The notes under the pieces were generated by a model that was not told the DNA's origin, ran no database searches, and was given only the letters and a program-made list of their open reading frames with translations. The position numbers and the translations under genes were made by a program. Below, piece after piece: positions 41,419 through 50,980 of a stretch of 64,000 nucleotides of DNA. Each line of letters starts with the position of its first letter. The first letter of the stretch is position 1. This stretch comes from JAFCUW01 sp049898325 (GTDB taxonomy: Bacteria; Pseudomonadota; Gammaproteobacteria; Burkholderiales; Burkholderiaceae_D), in NCBI RefSeq assembly GCF_049898325.1, contig NZ_JAFCXL010000003.1:186001-250000 (forward strand), written 5' to 3'.

Positions 41419-44400
41419 ATGGCTAACAAGACCACCCGCTCGCTGCGCGCCCGGCTGGGCGCGTTCTATGGCCTGTCCATCTATGGCGCCATGCTGCTCG
41501 TGATCGCGGGTGGCCTGGTGCTGCCCGCGATCGTCGGCAGTTACCTGCTGATCGGCGTGCAGGAGCAGAAGTCGGCGCGCGCGGCCCTGAATGAAGCGCT
41601 GGCACGCAACGCCGACATTCTCGCGCTGGGCATGCAGGAGTCGCTGTGGAACATGAATGCCGATTCGGCCCGCTCGCTGGGCGACTCCGTCATGCGCGAT
41701 CCGTCGATGCTGGAAATTCGGGTGACGGGCCAGAACGACACCGCCTTCATGCACGTGCGCTCGTCGCGACCGGCCAGTGGCACGGTATTGACGGCCAGTC
41801 GCGAGATCCTGGTGCGGGGCGAGCGCATCGGCCAGGTCACGGTGGCCATGGACGACGCCCGCAGCCAGCAGGAGTTGCGCGGCAAACAATCGAATTTTGC
41901 GCTGGTGCTGGCCAGCCAGATCAGCATTTCCCTGCTGCTGATCGTGGTGTTCCTCAACAAGCGCCTGCTCAAGCCCCTGCGCACCCTGACCCAGTTTTCC
42001 GACCGCCTCTCGCGGGGCGACTTCGAAACGCCGCTGGCGCCGCTCGGCTCCGATGAACTGGGCCGACTGGGCAGCCAGATGGACCAGATGCGGGTCGCCA
42101 TCAGCGAACTGTTCGACGATATCGGCAAGCGCGAGGAGCGCTTTCGCACCATCGTCAACCAGATGCCGGGCGCGGTGTTTCGCTTCCGGCCCGATGGCGC
42201 CATCGAATTTCTCAGCGACGCCATCGAAGAGATCAGCGGCTACCCGGCGGCGGCGCTGATCGGCGGTCCCACCGCGCGCTGGGCCGACATCATCGCGCCG
42301 CAGGACCGCCGCCGCCAGCGCCGCGCCATTGCCGCGGCGGTGGCCGCCAACCAGGCCTACGAGATCGAATACCGGATCATCGACGCCACCGGCGTCGAGC
42401 GCTGGGTGTCGGAAAACGGCCAGCCCCAGTGCGACGCCGGCGCCGTCTGGGTCGACGGCATCGTCGCCGATATCAGCGAGCGCAAACACAACGAGATGCG
42501 CATCGAGGGCCTGCTGGCCGAACAGGGCGCGATCCTCGACAACGTCATGTTCGGCGTGATGTTCGTGCGCCACCGCCGCGTGGTGTCGGTCAACCGCCGC
42601 TGCGAACAGTTGTTCGGCTATGCCAACGACAGCATGACGGGCGGCTCGACGGCCATGATTTTCCCCGCCGACGACGGCTTTGCGGTGGCCGGCCAGGACC
42701 AGTACGCGGTGCTAGCCGAAGGCAAGTACGTTACCGAGGAGCGCCAGTACCGCCACCGCGACGGCAGCCTGTTCTGGTGCATGGTGAGCGGCTTCGCGGT
42801 CGATCCCCTGCGGCCCCAGGAAGGCAGCATCTGGGTGTTCGCCGACATCACCGAGCGCAAGCTGGCCGAGGAAAAACTGCGCCTGTCGGCGACCGTGCTC
42901 GAGCATATCGCCGACGGCGTGATGGTCACCGACACGGCCGGACACATCGTCGCCGTCAACCCGGCGTTCACCGGCATCACCGGCTACACCGAAGCGGAGG
43001 TGGTGGGCTTGCCATCGAGCCTGTCGCGCCAGGGCCGCTACGACACGCCGTTCTACCGCGGCCTGTGGGATGAGCTGACCGCCACCGGCTTCGGCCGCGG
43101 CGAAATCTGGAATGTGCGGCGCGACGGCGTCACCTACCTGGAGTCGCTGACCGTCTCGGCGGTGCGCGACACCGCCGGCAACGTGACCCATTTCGTCGCC
43201 GTCTTCAGCGACATCACCAAGGTGAGACAGTCGCAGGACAAGCTCGATCACATGGCCCACCACGACCCGCTGACGGCCTTGCCGAACCGGGTGCTGTTCA
43301 ACGACCGCCTGGCCCACGCGCTGCAGCGCGCCGCCCGCCTGCACGCGCAGCTGGCGATCCTGTTCATCGACCTGGACCGCTTCAAGAACGTCAACGACAC
43401 GCTCGGCCACCAGGTCGGCGACGAGCTGCTCAAGCAGGTTGCGCTGGCGCTGGCGGCCCAGCTGCGCGAGGGCGACACCCTGGCGCGCCTGGGCGGCGAC
43501 GAATTCATCGTGCTGCTCGAAGACGTCGACGCCGACGGCGCCGGCCGCGTCGCCGGCAAGCTCGTCGCCATGTTCGAGCAGCCCTTCATGGTCGCCGACT
43601 ACGAGCTGTTCGTCACCGGCAGCGTGGGTATCAGCGTCTATCCGCTCGACACCAGCGATGCCAACCTGTTGATCCGCAATGCCGATGTCGCCATGTACCA
43701 GGCCAAGGCGCGCGGGCGCAACGGCTACCAGTTCTACGCGCCGTCGATGTCGGGCGAAGGCGTCGAGCGCCTGCGCCTGGAAGCGCTGCTGCGCCGCTCG
43801 ATCGACAAGGGCGAGATCTTCCTCAATTACCAGCCGCAGGTGGACATGGAATCGGGCCGCCTGATCGGCGTCGAAGCGCTGGTGCGCTGGCAAAGCCCGG
43901 AGCTGGGCCTGGTGCCGCCTTGCCGCTTCATTCCCGTCGCCGAGGACACCGGCTTCATCAACCAGCTGGGCAAATGGGTGCTCGAAGAAGCGTGCCGCCA
44001 GATGATCGCCTGGGAACAGCATGGCCTGGTGGTGCCGAAAATGGCGGTCAACCTGTCGGTGCGCCAGTTCGAACGGGGCAGCATCGTCGGCATGGTTGCC
44101 GCCATCCTGCGCGAGACGGGCCTGGCGCCCCAGCGCCTGCAGCTGGAAGTGACGGAGTCGGTGATCATGAACACGGGCGACGCGCTGGCCTTCGTCAACG
44201 ACCTGCACGGCATCGGCGTGGGCCTGGCGATCGACGACTTCGGCACCGGATACTCGTCGCTGGCCTACCTCAAGCAGCTGCCCGTGCAGACCCTGAAAAT
44301 CGACCGCAGCTTCATCGAAGACATTTCAACCGACAGTAACGACGAGGCCATTACCATCGCTATCATCCAACTTGGCAAGAGCCTGAACCTGTCGGTGATT

Positions 44401-44532
44401 GCCGAAGGGGTCGAAACGGAAGAGCAGGCGATCTTCCTGCAGCGCCACGGCTGCCGCCACGCCCAGGGCTATTATTTTGCCCGGCCGGGGCGCGCCGAAG
44501 ACCTGCTCGAGCACTGGCTGGTGACGCCGTGA
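41419..44532 (+). CDS. HAMP-PAS-PAS-PAS-GGDEF-EAL membrane protein
   Basis: 1037 residues. Membrane segments near 20-48 and 160-182 flank a periplasmic sensor of about 110 residues. HAMP (about 180-235), three PAS domains (about 240-350, 365-480, 485-605), GGDEF (about 610-770) and EAL (about 785-1035) follow. Active sites look intact: FIDLDRFKNVNDTLGH, RLGGDEF, GVEALVRW, NLSVRQF, EVTESV, DDFGTGYSS, AEGVETEEQA. Bifunctional c-di-GMP enzyme. The stop overlaps the GTG start of the next gene, an unusual partner. Confidence 0.93.
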   Translation: MANKTTRSLRARLGAFYGLSIYGAMLLVIAGGLVLPAIVGSYLLIGVQEQKSARAALNEALARNADILALGMQESLWNMNADSARSLGDSVMRDPSMLEIRVTGQNDTAFMHVRSSRPASGTVLTASREILVRGERIGQVTVAMDDARSQQELRGKQSNFALVLASQISISLLLIVVFLNKRLLKPLRTLTQFSDRLSRGDFETPLAPLGSDELGRLGSQMDQMRVAISELFDDIGKREERFRTIVNQMPGAVFRFRPDGAIEFLSDAIEEISGYPAAALIGGPTARWADIIAPQDRRRQRRAIAAAVAANQAYEIEYRIIDATGVERWVSENGQPQCDAGAVWVDGIVADISERKHNEMRIEGLLAEQGAILDNVMFGVMFVRHRRVVSVNRRCEQLFGYANDSMTGGSTAMIFPADDGFAVAGQDQYAVLAEGKYVTEERQYRHRDGSLFWCMVSGFAVDPLRPQEGSIWVFADITERKLAEEKLRLSATVLEHIADGVMVTDTAGHIVAVNPAFTGITGYTEAEVVGLPSSLSRQGRYDTPFYRGLWDELTATGFGRGEIWNVRRDGVTYLESLTVSAVRDTAGNVTHFVAVFSDITKVRQSQDKLDHMAHHDPLTALPNRVLFNDRLAHALQRAARLHAQLAILFIDLDRFKNVNDTLGHQVGDELLKQVALALAAQLREGDTLARLGGDEFIVLLEDVDADGAGRVAGKLVAMFEQPFMVADYELFVTGSVGISVYPLDTSDANLLIRNADVAMYQAKARGRNGYQFYAPSMSGEGVERLRLEALLRRSIDKGEIFLNYQPQVDMESGRLIGVEALVRWQSPELGLVPPCRFIPVAEDTGFINQLGKWVLEEACRQMIAWEQHGLVVPKMAVNLSVRQFERGSIVGMVAAILRETGLAPQRLQLEVTESVIMNTGDALAFVNDLHGIGVGLAIDDFGTGYSSLAYLKQLPVQTLKIDRSFIEDISTDSNDEAITIAIIQLGKSLNLSVIAEGVETEEQAIFLQRHGCRHAQGYYFARPGRAEDLLEHWLVTP

Positions 44533-46850
44533 GGGCCTTGTTCCGCGGCGCGCCGAAAAACCGCGCGCGGCGCGGCTTCCTGCTGGCCGGCCTGGCCGCC
44601 GGCGGCGCCCTGATCGTCGGCGTCGGCCTGCTGCCGCCGCGCCAGCGCCTGCGCACGGCGCAGCCGCTGCCGGTCAGGGATGGCGCGGTGGCGCTCAACG
44701 GCTGGCTGGCGATCGAAGCGGACGGCAGCGTGTCGGTGGTGGTGGCGCGCAGCGAAATGGGGCAGGGCGTGCACACGGCGCTGCCCATGCTGGTGGCCGA
44801 GGAACTCGACATGCCGCTGTCGATGGTGCGCCTGATGGCCGCGCCGATCGACAAGATCTACGCCAATGTGGCCTTGATGCGCGACATGCTGCCGTTCCAT
44901 CCGGACCAGCGCGGCGCCCTGCGCGACGGCGCCGAGCACCTGCTGGCCAAGGCGGGGCGCGAACTGGGCCTGATGTTCACGGGCGGCTCGACCAGCGTCA
45001 GGGACGCCTGGGGACCGATGCGCGAAGCGGGCGCGCTGGCGCGCGCCATGCTGGTGGCGGCCGCCGCCGAGGGCTGGCAGGTGGCCCCGGCCAGCTGCAC
45101 CACAGAGGGCGGCTTCGTGCGCCATCCGTCGGGCCGCACGGCCAGTTACGCCAGCCTGGCGGCGCGGGCGGCAACGGTCGATATCGATGCGGACGCGGTC
45201 GCCGTCAAGACGCCGGCCCAGTTCACCCTGATCGGCCGGCCGCAACCGCGCCGCGACAGTCCCGCCAAGGTGACCGGCGCGGCCCGCTTCGGCATCGACG
45301 CCCGTCCGCCCGGCCTGCTGTATGCGGCCGTGCGCATGGCGCCGGTGATCGGCGCCGGCGTCGGCACGGTCGATGCCAGCGCCGTGCGCGCGCGGCCGGG
45401 GGTGAAGGCGGTGATCAATTTTTCGGCGGCGCTGGGCAAGCATAGCGGCGCCGGCGCCGGCCTGGCCGTCATCGCCACCACCTGGTGGGGCGCGCACCAG
45501 GCGGCCGCCGCGCTGGCCGTCAGCTGGACTGCGGGCAGCGGCGATGCCGGCCCCGCCAGGCTGTCGACCGAGGCGATTTTCCAGCAATTTCGCGCGCGCC
45601 TGGACGCCAACGGCGGGCGCGGCGACGGCCACGTCTACCACAGCGCGGGCAGCCTGGACGCGCTCTCTGGCCCCGGCCTGACAACCCTCCGCGCCGAATA
45701 CCGCGCGCCCTTCCTGGCCCACGCCGCCATGGAGCCGATCAACTGCACCGCCCAGGTCAGCGGCGGCAAGGTGAAGCTGTGGGCCTCGACCCAGGTGCCC
45801 AGCATCGCCGTCGACATGGCCGCCAAGGTGGCCGGGGTGGCGCGCGAGGACGTCACCATCGAGGTACTGCTGCTGGGCGGTGGTTTTGGGCGCCGCCTCG
45901 AAGTGGACATGGTGGCGCAGGCGGTGGCGGCGGCGGCGGCGGCCGACGGCATGCCGGTGCAACTGATCTGGACGCGCGAGGACGACATGATGCACGACGT
46001 CTACCGGCCGGCCGCGCTGGCGCGCTTTACGGGCAGCGTCGATGGCGCCGGCAAGGTGCACGGCTGGGACAACCATTCGGTGAGCGGCTCGATCGGCCAC
46101 CAGTATTTCCCCCGCTCGCTGGGCCTGCCCGGGCTGGGCCCCGACAAGACCGCCGCCGAGGGCGAGTACGACATGGCTTACGACATCGCCAACCAGCGCA
46201 TCGCCCACGAGATCGTCGCCAGCGCCGTCCCGATCGGCTATTTCCGCTCGGTGGGCCACTCGCACAACGCCTTCTTCAAGGAGAGTTTTGTCGATGAACT
46301 GGCGCATGCGGCCGGCCAGGACGGCGCCGCCTTCCGCCGCTCCCTGCTGCACAGGCAGCCGCGCCACCTGGCCGTGCTCGACGCCGCCCTGAAAGCGGCC
46401 GGCGCGGCCCCGGCCGGGCGTGCCCACGGCGTCGCCGTGCACGCCTGCTTCGGCAGCGTCGTCGCGCAGGTGGCGCAGGTGTCGATCGAGGATGGCGCCA
46501 TCCGCGTGCACCGGGTGGTCTGCGCGATCGACTGCGGGCTGGCCGTCAACCCCAACATCATCGCCCAGCAGATGGAGTCGGCGGTGGTGTTCGGCCTGTC
46601 GGCGGCGCTGGGTGGGGAAATTACCGTCAAGGACGGCCGCATCGAACAGAGCAACTACCACGACTACCCGGTGCTGCGCATCGGCCAGGCGCCGCAGGTC
46701 GACACCATCATCATCGCCAGCGCCGCGCCGCCCGAAGGGGTGGGCGAGCCGGGCGTGCCGCCGGTGGCGCCGGCGGTGGCCAATGCGGTGTTCATCCTGA
46801 CGGGGCAGCGCCTGCGCAGCCTGCCGCTGCGGCTGGCGCCGACCAGCTAG
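44529..46850 (+). CDS. Molybdopterin-binding oxidoreductase, isoquinoline 1-oxidoreductase (IorB)-like large subunit
   Basis: 773 residues from a GTG overlapping the GGDEF/EAL stop. Twin-arginine-type N-terminus (ARRGFLLAGLAAGG), so it may be exported. Xanthine oxidase-family large subunit motifs: ARSEMGQGVHTALPML, DSPAKVTGAARFGIDA, LLGGGFGRRLEVDM, GYFRSVGHSHNAFFKESFVDEL and the C-terminal PEGVGEPGVPPVAPAVANA, which carries the catalytic Glu. The small [2Fe-2S] subunit normally encoded next to it is missing here, so it must be elsewhere. Substrate unknown (N-heterocycles or aldehydes). Confidence 0.88.
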   Translation: MRALFRGAPKNRARRGFLLAGLAAGGALIVGVGLLPPRQRLRTAQPLPVRDGAVALNGWLAIEADGSVSVVVARSEMGQGVHTALPMLVAEELDMPLSMVRLMAAPIDKIYANVALMRDMLPFHPDQRGALRDGAEHLLAKAGRELGLMFTGGSTSVRDAWGPMREAGALARAMLVAAAAEGWQVAPASCTTEGGFVRHPSGRTASYASLAARAATVDIDADAVAVKTPAQFTLIGRPQPRRDSPAKVTGAARFGIDARPPGLLYAAVRMAPVIGAGVGTVDASAVRARPGVKAVINFSAALGKHSGAGAGLAVIATTWWGAHQAAAALAVSWTAGSGDAGPARLSTEAIFQQFRARLDANGGRGDGHVYHSAGSLDALSGPGLTTLRAEYRAPFLAHAAMEPINCTAQVSGGKVKLWASTQVPSIAVDMAAKVAGVAREDVTIEVLLLGGGFGRRLEVDMVAQAVAAAAAADGMPVQLIWTREDDMMHDVYRPAALARFTGSVDGAGKVHGWDNHSVSGSIGHQYFPRSLGLPGLGPDKTAAEGEYDMAYDIANQRIAHEIVASAVPIGYFRSVGHSHNAFFKESFVDELAHAAGQDGAAFRRSLLHRQPRHLAVLDAALKAAGAAPAGRAHGVAVHACFGSVVAQVAQVSIEDGAIRVHRVVCAIDCGLAVNPNIIAQQMESAVVFGLSAALGGEITVKDGRIEQSNYHDYPVLRIGQAPQVDTIIIASAAPPEGVGEPGVPPVAPAVANAVFILTGQRLRSLPLRLAPTS

Positions 46851-46854
46851 CGAT

Positions 46855-47271
46855 CTAGCCCAGCAGGGTTTTCAGGTTGCCCAGCCGCTGCCAGTCGCGC
46901 CGCTCTGCGGTGCTGGTGGCCAGCCGGCCCAGGTCGTCGCTGGAGGTGGCCAGTTGCGCCGCCAGCAAGCGCTCGGCCAGCGCGGCGTCGGGCAGCACGG
47001 TGCCGAAAAACGCCACGGTGTCGTCGTGCTGGATCAGCAGGGTGGGGAAGTTGTCGATGTCGAGGTCGCCCACGATATCGGCCTGGTCTTCGATGTCGAT
47101 CCAGACGAAGCGCAGAGCCGGATGGCGCGCCGCCAGCGCCTCGAACGTGGCCCGGTAAGTGCCGCAGGTGCCGCACCAGCCGGCACACAGGCAGGCGACG
47201 GTCCAGCCGCCTTCGGCCAGGCCGGCGGCGAGTTCGGAACGGTTGTCCTGGTCGAGAGTGAGGCTGTGCAT
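46855..47271 (-). CDS. Thioredoxin family protein
   Basis: 138 residues. Active site GWCGTC (the WCxxC of thioredoxins) at about residues 32-37, then FVWIDIEDQADIVGDLDIDNFPTLLI with the cis-Pro in NFPT. The C-terminal 40 residues are an extra helical tail not found in TrxA. No signal peptide, so cytoplasmic. It is convergent with the oxidoreductase gene, 4 nt apart. Confidence 0.88.
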   Translation of the reverse strand: MHSLTLDQDNRSELAAGLAEGGWTVACLCAGWCGTCGTYRATFEALAARHPALRFVWIDIEDQADIVGDLDIDNFPTLLIQHDDTVAFFGTVLPDAALAERLLAAQLATSSDDLGRLATSTAERRDWQRLGNLKTLLG

Positions 47272-47349
47272 GAGCGCATTCTACCGTGCCGGCGGTTTTT
47301 CGGCGGCGGCGGGGCGCCGCGACGCCCGCCGCGCAGGGTAAAATACGCC

Positions 47350-48060
47350 ATGCTTACCATTCTCGCCATTGAAACTTCCTCCGAACTGGCTTCCTGCGCG
47401 TTGCTGCGCGAGGGTACCTTGCGCAGCCGCGAATCGTCCGGCGTGCGCACCCATTCGCAGTCGATTTTGCCGATGGTGCAAGATCTGCTGGCCGAAGCGG
47501 GCATCGTGCTGGCCGATTGCGACGCCATCGCCTACGGCGCCGGCCCCGGCTCCTTCACGGGCGTGCGCACCGCCGCCGGCATCGCCCAGGGCCTCGCCTT
47601 CGGCGCCGGCCTGCCGGTGGTGCCGGTGGTGACGCTGGCGGCGATGGCGCAGCGCTGCCGCGAGGCCAGCGGTGCCGACGAAGTGCTCGCCGTGCTCGAC
47701 GCCCGCATGGGCGAAGTGTACTGGGCGCGCTACCGCCACGACGACGGTGCCGGCTGGCGCATCCTCGACGCGCCGGCGCTGGCCGCGCCCGGCGCGGTGC
47801 CGCCGGCCGTCACCGCCACCGCTTGCGGCAACGGCTTCACTGCCTACCCGGACGCCTTCGCGGACGCCGCCCTTGCTCTTGACGTCATGCCGCACGCCGG
47901 CGCGATTGCCGCGCTGGCCGCCATCGAGTTCGCCGCCGGCCGCTCGGTGGCCGCTGCCGACGCCCAGCCGCTCTACCTGCGCAACAAGATCGCGTTCACC
48001 AGCGCCGAGCGGCTCGTCATCAACGCCGACAAGGCGGCCGCCGCCGCTGCCGCCGCATGA
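47350..48060 (+). CDS. tsaB: tRNA t6A threonylcarbamoyltransferase complex subunit TsaB
   Basis: 236 residues. ASKHA fold: LAIETSSELASCALL at the start, HSQSILPMVQDLLAEAG, and YGAGPGSFTGVRTAAGIAQGLAF, diagnostic for TsaB. With TsaD, TsaC and TsaE it makes N6-threonylcarbamoyladenosine at A37 of ANN-decoding tRNAs. A TAAAAT hexamer ends 5 nt before the ATG with no ribosome site, suggesting a leaderless mRNA. First gene of a coupled set tsaB-rimI-UDG-DUF1853. Confidence 0.95.
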   Translation: MLTILAIETSSELASCALLREGTLRSRESSGVRTHSQSILPMVQDLLAEAGIVLADCDAIAYGAGPGSFTGVRTAAGIAQGLAFGAGLPVVPVVTLAAMAQRCREASGADEVLAVLDARMGEVYWARYRHDDGAGWRILDAPALAAPGAVPPAVTATACGNGFTAYPDAFADAALALDVMPHAGAIAALAAIEFAAGRSVAAADAQPLYLRNKIAFTSAERLVINADKAAAAAAAA

Positions 48061-48542
48061 GCGCGCCCGCCAGCGCGGCCGCGCAGGACGGTGTCGACCG
48101 CTTGACGTACGCGCCGATGGTCATGGCCGACCTCGACGCCGTGTTTGCCATCGAGCAGGCGGTCTACCCGCATCCCTGGACGCGCGGTAATTTCGTCGAT
48201 TCGCTGGCATCCGGCTACAGCGCCTGGACGCTGCACGACGGCGATGCGCTGGCCGGCTACTTCCTGCTCATGCTGGCGGTCGACGAAGCGCACCTGCTCA
48301 ACGTCGCCGTGGCCGGCGCGCGCCAGGGGCAGGGCATCGGTCGCTACCTGCTCGACAAGGTGGCCGCCTGCGCGCGCGGCCTGGGCGCCGAATCGGTGTT
48401 GCTGGAGGTGCGGCCGTCGAACCTGCGCGCGCTGGACGTCTACCGGCGCTATGGCTTTGCCGAAATCGGCCGCCGCAAGAATTACTATCCGGCCCACAAT
48501 GGCCAGCGCGAAGAGGCGATCGTGATGCGGTTCGTGCTATGA
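48057..48542 (+). CDS. rimI: Ribosomal protein S18 N-alpha-acetyltransferase RimI
   Basis: 161 residues, overlapping tsaB by 4 nt. GNAT fold: the acetyl-CoA loop ARQGQGIGRYLLD (R/Q-x-x-G-x-G/A), then LLEVRPSNLRALDVYRRYGFAEIGRRKNYY, the RimI C-terminal motif. It acetylates the N-terminus of S18. The tsaB-rimI pairing is common in proteobacteria. Confidence 0.93.
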   Translation: MSAPASAAAQDGVDRLTYAPMVMADLDAVFAIEQAVYPHPWTRGNFVDSLASGYSAWTLHDGDALAGYFLLMLAVDEAHLLNVAVAGARQGQGIGRYLLDKVAACARGLGAESVLLEVRPSNLRALDVYRRYGFAEIGRRKNYYPAHNGQREEAIVMRFVL

Positions 48543-49366
48543 GCGACCAGTCGCCACTGGCAGCGGGGCAGCCGGCCCCCTTGAGCGCGCGCGACGCCGC
48601 CTTCCTGGCCGAGATGGGCATCACGCCCCTGTGGCAGGCGCGCGCGGTCAGCGCGACCAGCGCGATCACCACCGACAGCACCGACAGCGGCGCGGCGCTG
48701 GCCAGCGCGGCGCCGCCCGTTGCGCTGGCGCCAGCGGCCCCGGTGGCGCCAGCGCCCGAAGCGGACGCGCCCCAGCTTGACGCGGACATCGGCCAGATGG
48801 ACTGGCGCACCCTGAACAACGCCATCGCCGCCTGCGCCCGCTGCGGCTGCAAGGACGGCCGCAAGAGCGTGGCCGGCGACGGCGCGCGCGCGGCCGTGTG
48901 GATGGTGGTGGCGGGCGCCACCACCACGCAGGATGAAAGCGAGCGCCAGCCGCTGGCCGGCGCGCCCGGCAAACTGCTGGCCAATATGCTCAAGGCGGTG
49001 CAGCTCTCGCGCGAGGAAAACGTCTACGTTACCAACCTGGTCAAGTGCCGCCTGAGCAGCGCCAGCGGCGGCGAACGGGCGCCCACGGCCGACGAAATCC
49101 AGGCCTGCCGCCCCTTCGTCGAACGCGAACTGGCCCTGTGCGGCGCCGGCGTCGTGCTCACCCTGGGGCAGGTGGCCACCAACGCCTTGCTCGACCAGCC
49201 GGCCCAGCAAGCGCTGGCCGGCTCGCGCGGCGCGGTCCACCAGTTCAACGGCGCCGCCCTGGTGGCGACCCTGCACCCGGCCGAACTGCTGCGGCGCGGG
49301 GCCGACAAGGCGCAAGCCTGGGCCGACCTGTGCCTGGCGCGCGCCAGCCATGGACGGCCGCAGTGA
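48539..49366 (+). CDS. Uracil-DNA glycosylase superfamily protein, diverged
   Basis: 275 residues, overlapping rimI by 4 nt. After a disordered Ala/Pro-rich stretch (about 40-80) comes the family-4-like core: CARCGCKDGRKS with candidate iron-sulfur cysteines, NVYVTNLVKCR, and the C-terminal HPAELLRRG matching the HPS-x-L-L-R motif. The first active-site motif, usually GEAPG-x-x-E, reads AGATTTQDE here, so catalysis may be altered. Its place after tsaB-rimI is conserved among betaproteobacteria. Confidence 0.82.
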   Translation: MSDQSPLAAGQPAPLSARDAAFLAEMGITPLWQARAVSATSAITTDSTDSGAALASAAPPVALAPAAPVAPAPEADAPQLDADIGQMDWRTLNNAIAACARCGCKDGRKSVAGDGARAAVWMVVAGATTTQDESERQPLAGAPGKLLANMLKAVQLSREENVYVTNLVKCRLSSASGGERAPTADEIQACRPFVERELALCGAGVVLTLGQVATNALLDQPAQQALAGSRGAVHQFNGAALVATLHPAELLRRGADKAQAWADLCLARASHGRPQ

Positions 49367-50378
49367 CGGCATCGCCATGCCCGGGCCGGACCTGAACGAG
49401 CGCGCCGCGCCCTACCAGGCCGGCTTCACCCGCCGCTGGGGTCATCTGCACAATCCCCACGTGCGCGCGCTGGCCTGGCTGCTCGATTCGCCCGACCTGC
49501 TCGATCCCGCTGCCGCCGAATGGGCCGGCAAGCTGGCCGCGCCCACGCCCATCACGGCCGACCTGCGCGAGTGGCTGGACCGGCTCGAGCGCGATCCGGC
49601 GCCCCTGCTGGCGGCGCTCGGTGCGCGCCCCCACACCCGCCTGGGCCTGTACGCCGAACAGCTGATGGCGTTTTATTACCAGGCGCACGGCCGCCTGGTG
49701 GCGCACGGCTTGCAGGTGCGCGCCAGCCGCAACGACACGGTGGGCGAATTCGACTTCCTGCTCGAGCTTGAGGGCGACGGCGAGGGAGCGCGGGCGGCGG
49801 GCGTCGAGCACATCGAGCTGGCCACCAAGTTCTACCTGCTGCAGGGCGACGCCGCCTCGCGCTTCGACACCCTGATCGGCCCCAACCTGGCCGACAGCCT
49901 GGGCGCCAAGATGCGCAAGATCCTCGGCAAGCAACTGGCGCTGGCGGACCATCCGGCGGCGCAGGCGCTGCTGGCGCGCCCCGTGCTGCGCGCCCGCGCG
50001 CTCGTCAAGGGCTGGCTGTTCTATCCGGCCCCGGCGACCCCGATGGCCGGCATCGCCAGCGGCCATTGCCGCGGTTTCTGGTGCCCGCTGGCCGCTGTGC
50101 CCGGCATGGCGGCGGCCGACTGGGTGATCCTGCCGCGCCTGCAATGGCTGGCGCCGTACCGCATCGAGGCGGATGCCGCCTTGCTCGACGGCGCCGGCCT
50201 GGCCGACGCCGTCGCCGCCGCGTTCGCGCTCAGCCCCGCGCCGGTGATGGTGGCGTCGATGGCGTCGATGGCGGCGTCGACGGGGGCGGCGCCGGGCGAG
50301 CTGGTCGAACAATGCCGCGGCTTCATCGTGCCCGACGACTGGCAGGCGCGCGCGCTGCAGCGCCAGCAGGGGCTCTAA
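49350..50378 (+). CDS. DUF1853 family protein
   Basis: 342 residues from ATG 49350, overlapping the glycosylase gene by 17 nt; an internal ATG at 49377 (MPGPDLNER) is possible. Family pattern: FTRRWGHLHNPHVRALAWLL, GLYAEQLMAFYY, TVGEFDFLL and HIELATKFYLL. The EFDFL...E-x-ATKF arrangement resembles the PD-(D/E)xK nuclease core, but activity is not established. A short run of 9-bp repeats encodes SMASMAAS near 50250. Last gene of the tsaB operon. Confidence 0.85.
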   Translation: MDGRSDGIAMPGPDLNERAAPYQAGFTRRWGHLHNPHVRALAWLLDSPDLLDPAAAEWAGKLAAPTPITADLREWLDRLERDPAPLLAALGARPHTRLGLYAEQLMAFYYQAHGRLVAHGLQVRASRNDTVGEFDFLLELEGDGEGARAAGVEHIELATKFYLLQGDAASRFDTLIGPNLADSLGAKMRKILGKQLALADHPAAQALLARPVLRARALVKGWLFYPAPATPMAGIASGHCRGFWCPLAAVPGMAAADWVILPRLQWLAPYRIEADAALLDGAGLADAVAAAFALSPAPVMVASMASMAASTGAAPGELVEQCRGFIVPDDWQARALQRQQGL

Positions 50379-50379
50379 T

Positions 50380-50411
50380 AGTCCCTTCCTGGCCGAGTCC
50401 CTTCCTGGCCG
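50380..50411 (+). repeat. 16-bp tandem repeat after the DUF1853 gene
   Basis: AGTCCCTTCCTGGCCG occurs twice in direct tandem, just after the stop codon. Non-coding; likely slippage product. Confidence 0.8.
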
Positions 50412-50448
50412 GTTCCCGGCTGCGCCGCAGGCTGTTATACTTTCGCCC

Positions 50449-50826
50449 ATGGGATTGAACACACTGCATCGCCGCCTCGCCGCCTGGCTCGCCTGCCTGG
50501 CGATGCTGTTTGGCGCGCTCGCGCCGACGCTGTCGCAAGCGAATGCCGCTGCCGCGCCGGCCGGTGGCTGGACGCAGATTTGCAGCGCCAGCGGCAGTCG
50601 CATGGTCCAGCTCGACATGGCCGATCCGTCCCAGGACCCCGTCCACCTCGAGCATTGCCCGTTCTGCGCCACCCACGCCGACGCTGTCGCCTTGCCGCCG
50701 GGCGCGGCCTGGTCGGTCCCGCTGCTGCTGCCTGCCGCGACTCACCCCGTCCTGTTCTACCAGTCGCCACGTCCGCTGGCGATCTGGCGCGCCGCGCAAT
50801 CGCGCGCGCCCCCCGCCCTGGCCTGA
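50449..50826 (+). CDS. DUF2946-type exported protein
   Basis: 125 residues. Signal peptide (LAAWLACLAMLFGALAPTLSQA, residues 9-30). The DUF2946 mark is a His/Cys motif in the middle: LEHCPFCATHAD, a likely metal site. The family is often found with copper or iron TonB receptors. Here a TonB receptor and a PepSY protein follow. Role unknown, probably metal handling in the periplasm. Confidence 0.8.
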   Translation: MGLNTLHRRLAAWLACLAMLFGALAPTLSQANAAAAPAGGWTQICSASGSRMVQLDMADPSQDPVHLEHCPFCATHADAVALPPGAAWSVPLLLPAATHPVLFYQSPRPLAIWRAAQSRAPPALA

Positions 50827-50980
50827 TGCCTTTGGCTGGCCGCGCCTTGCAAGGCGCGCCGCCCGAACAAACCTGCAGGCCGCGCGCCTGGCCGTCCCTT
50901 TCACTGCGGTGTGGGCACGGCCCGGTGCCGACGCGCCGCAGCATCCGACCACCCGGCGTTTGCCGCTACAGAATCCTTCC

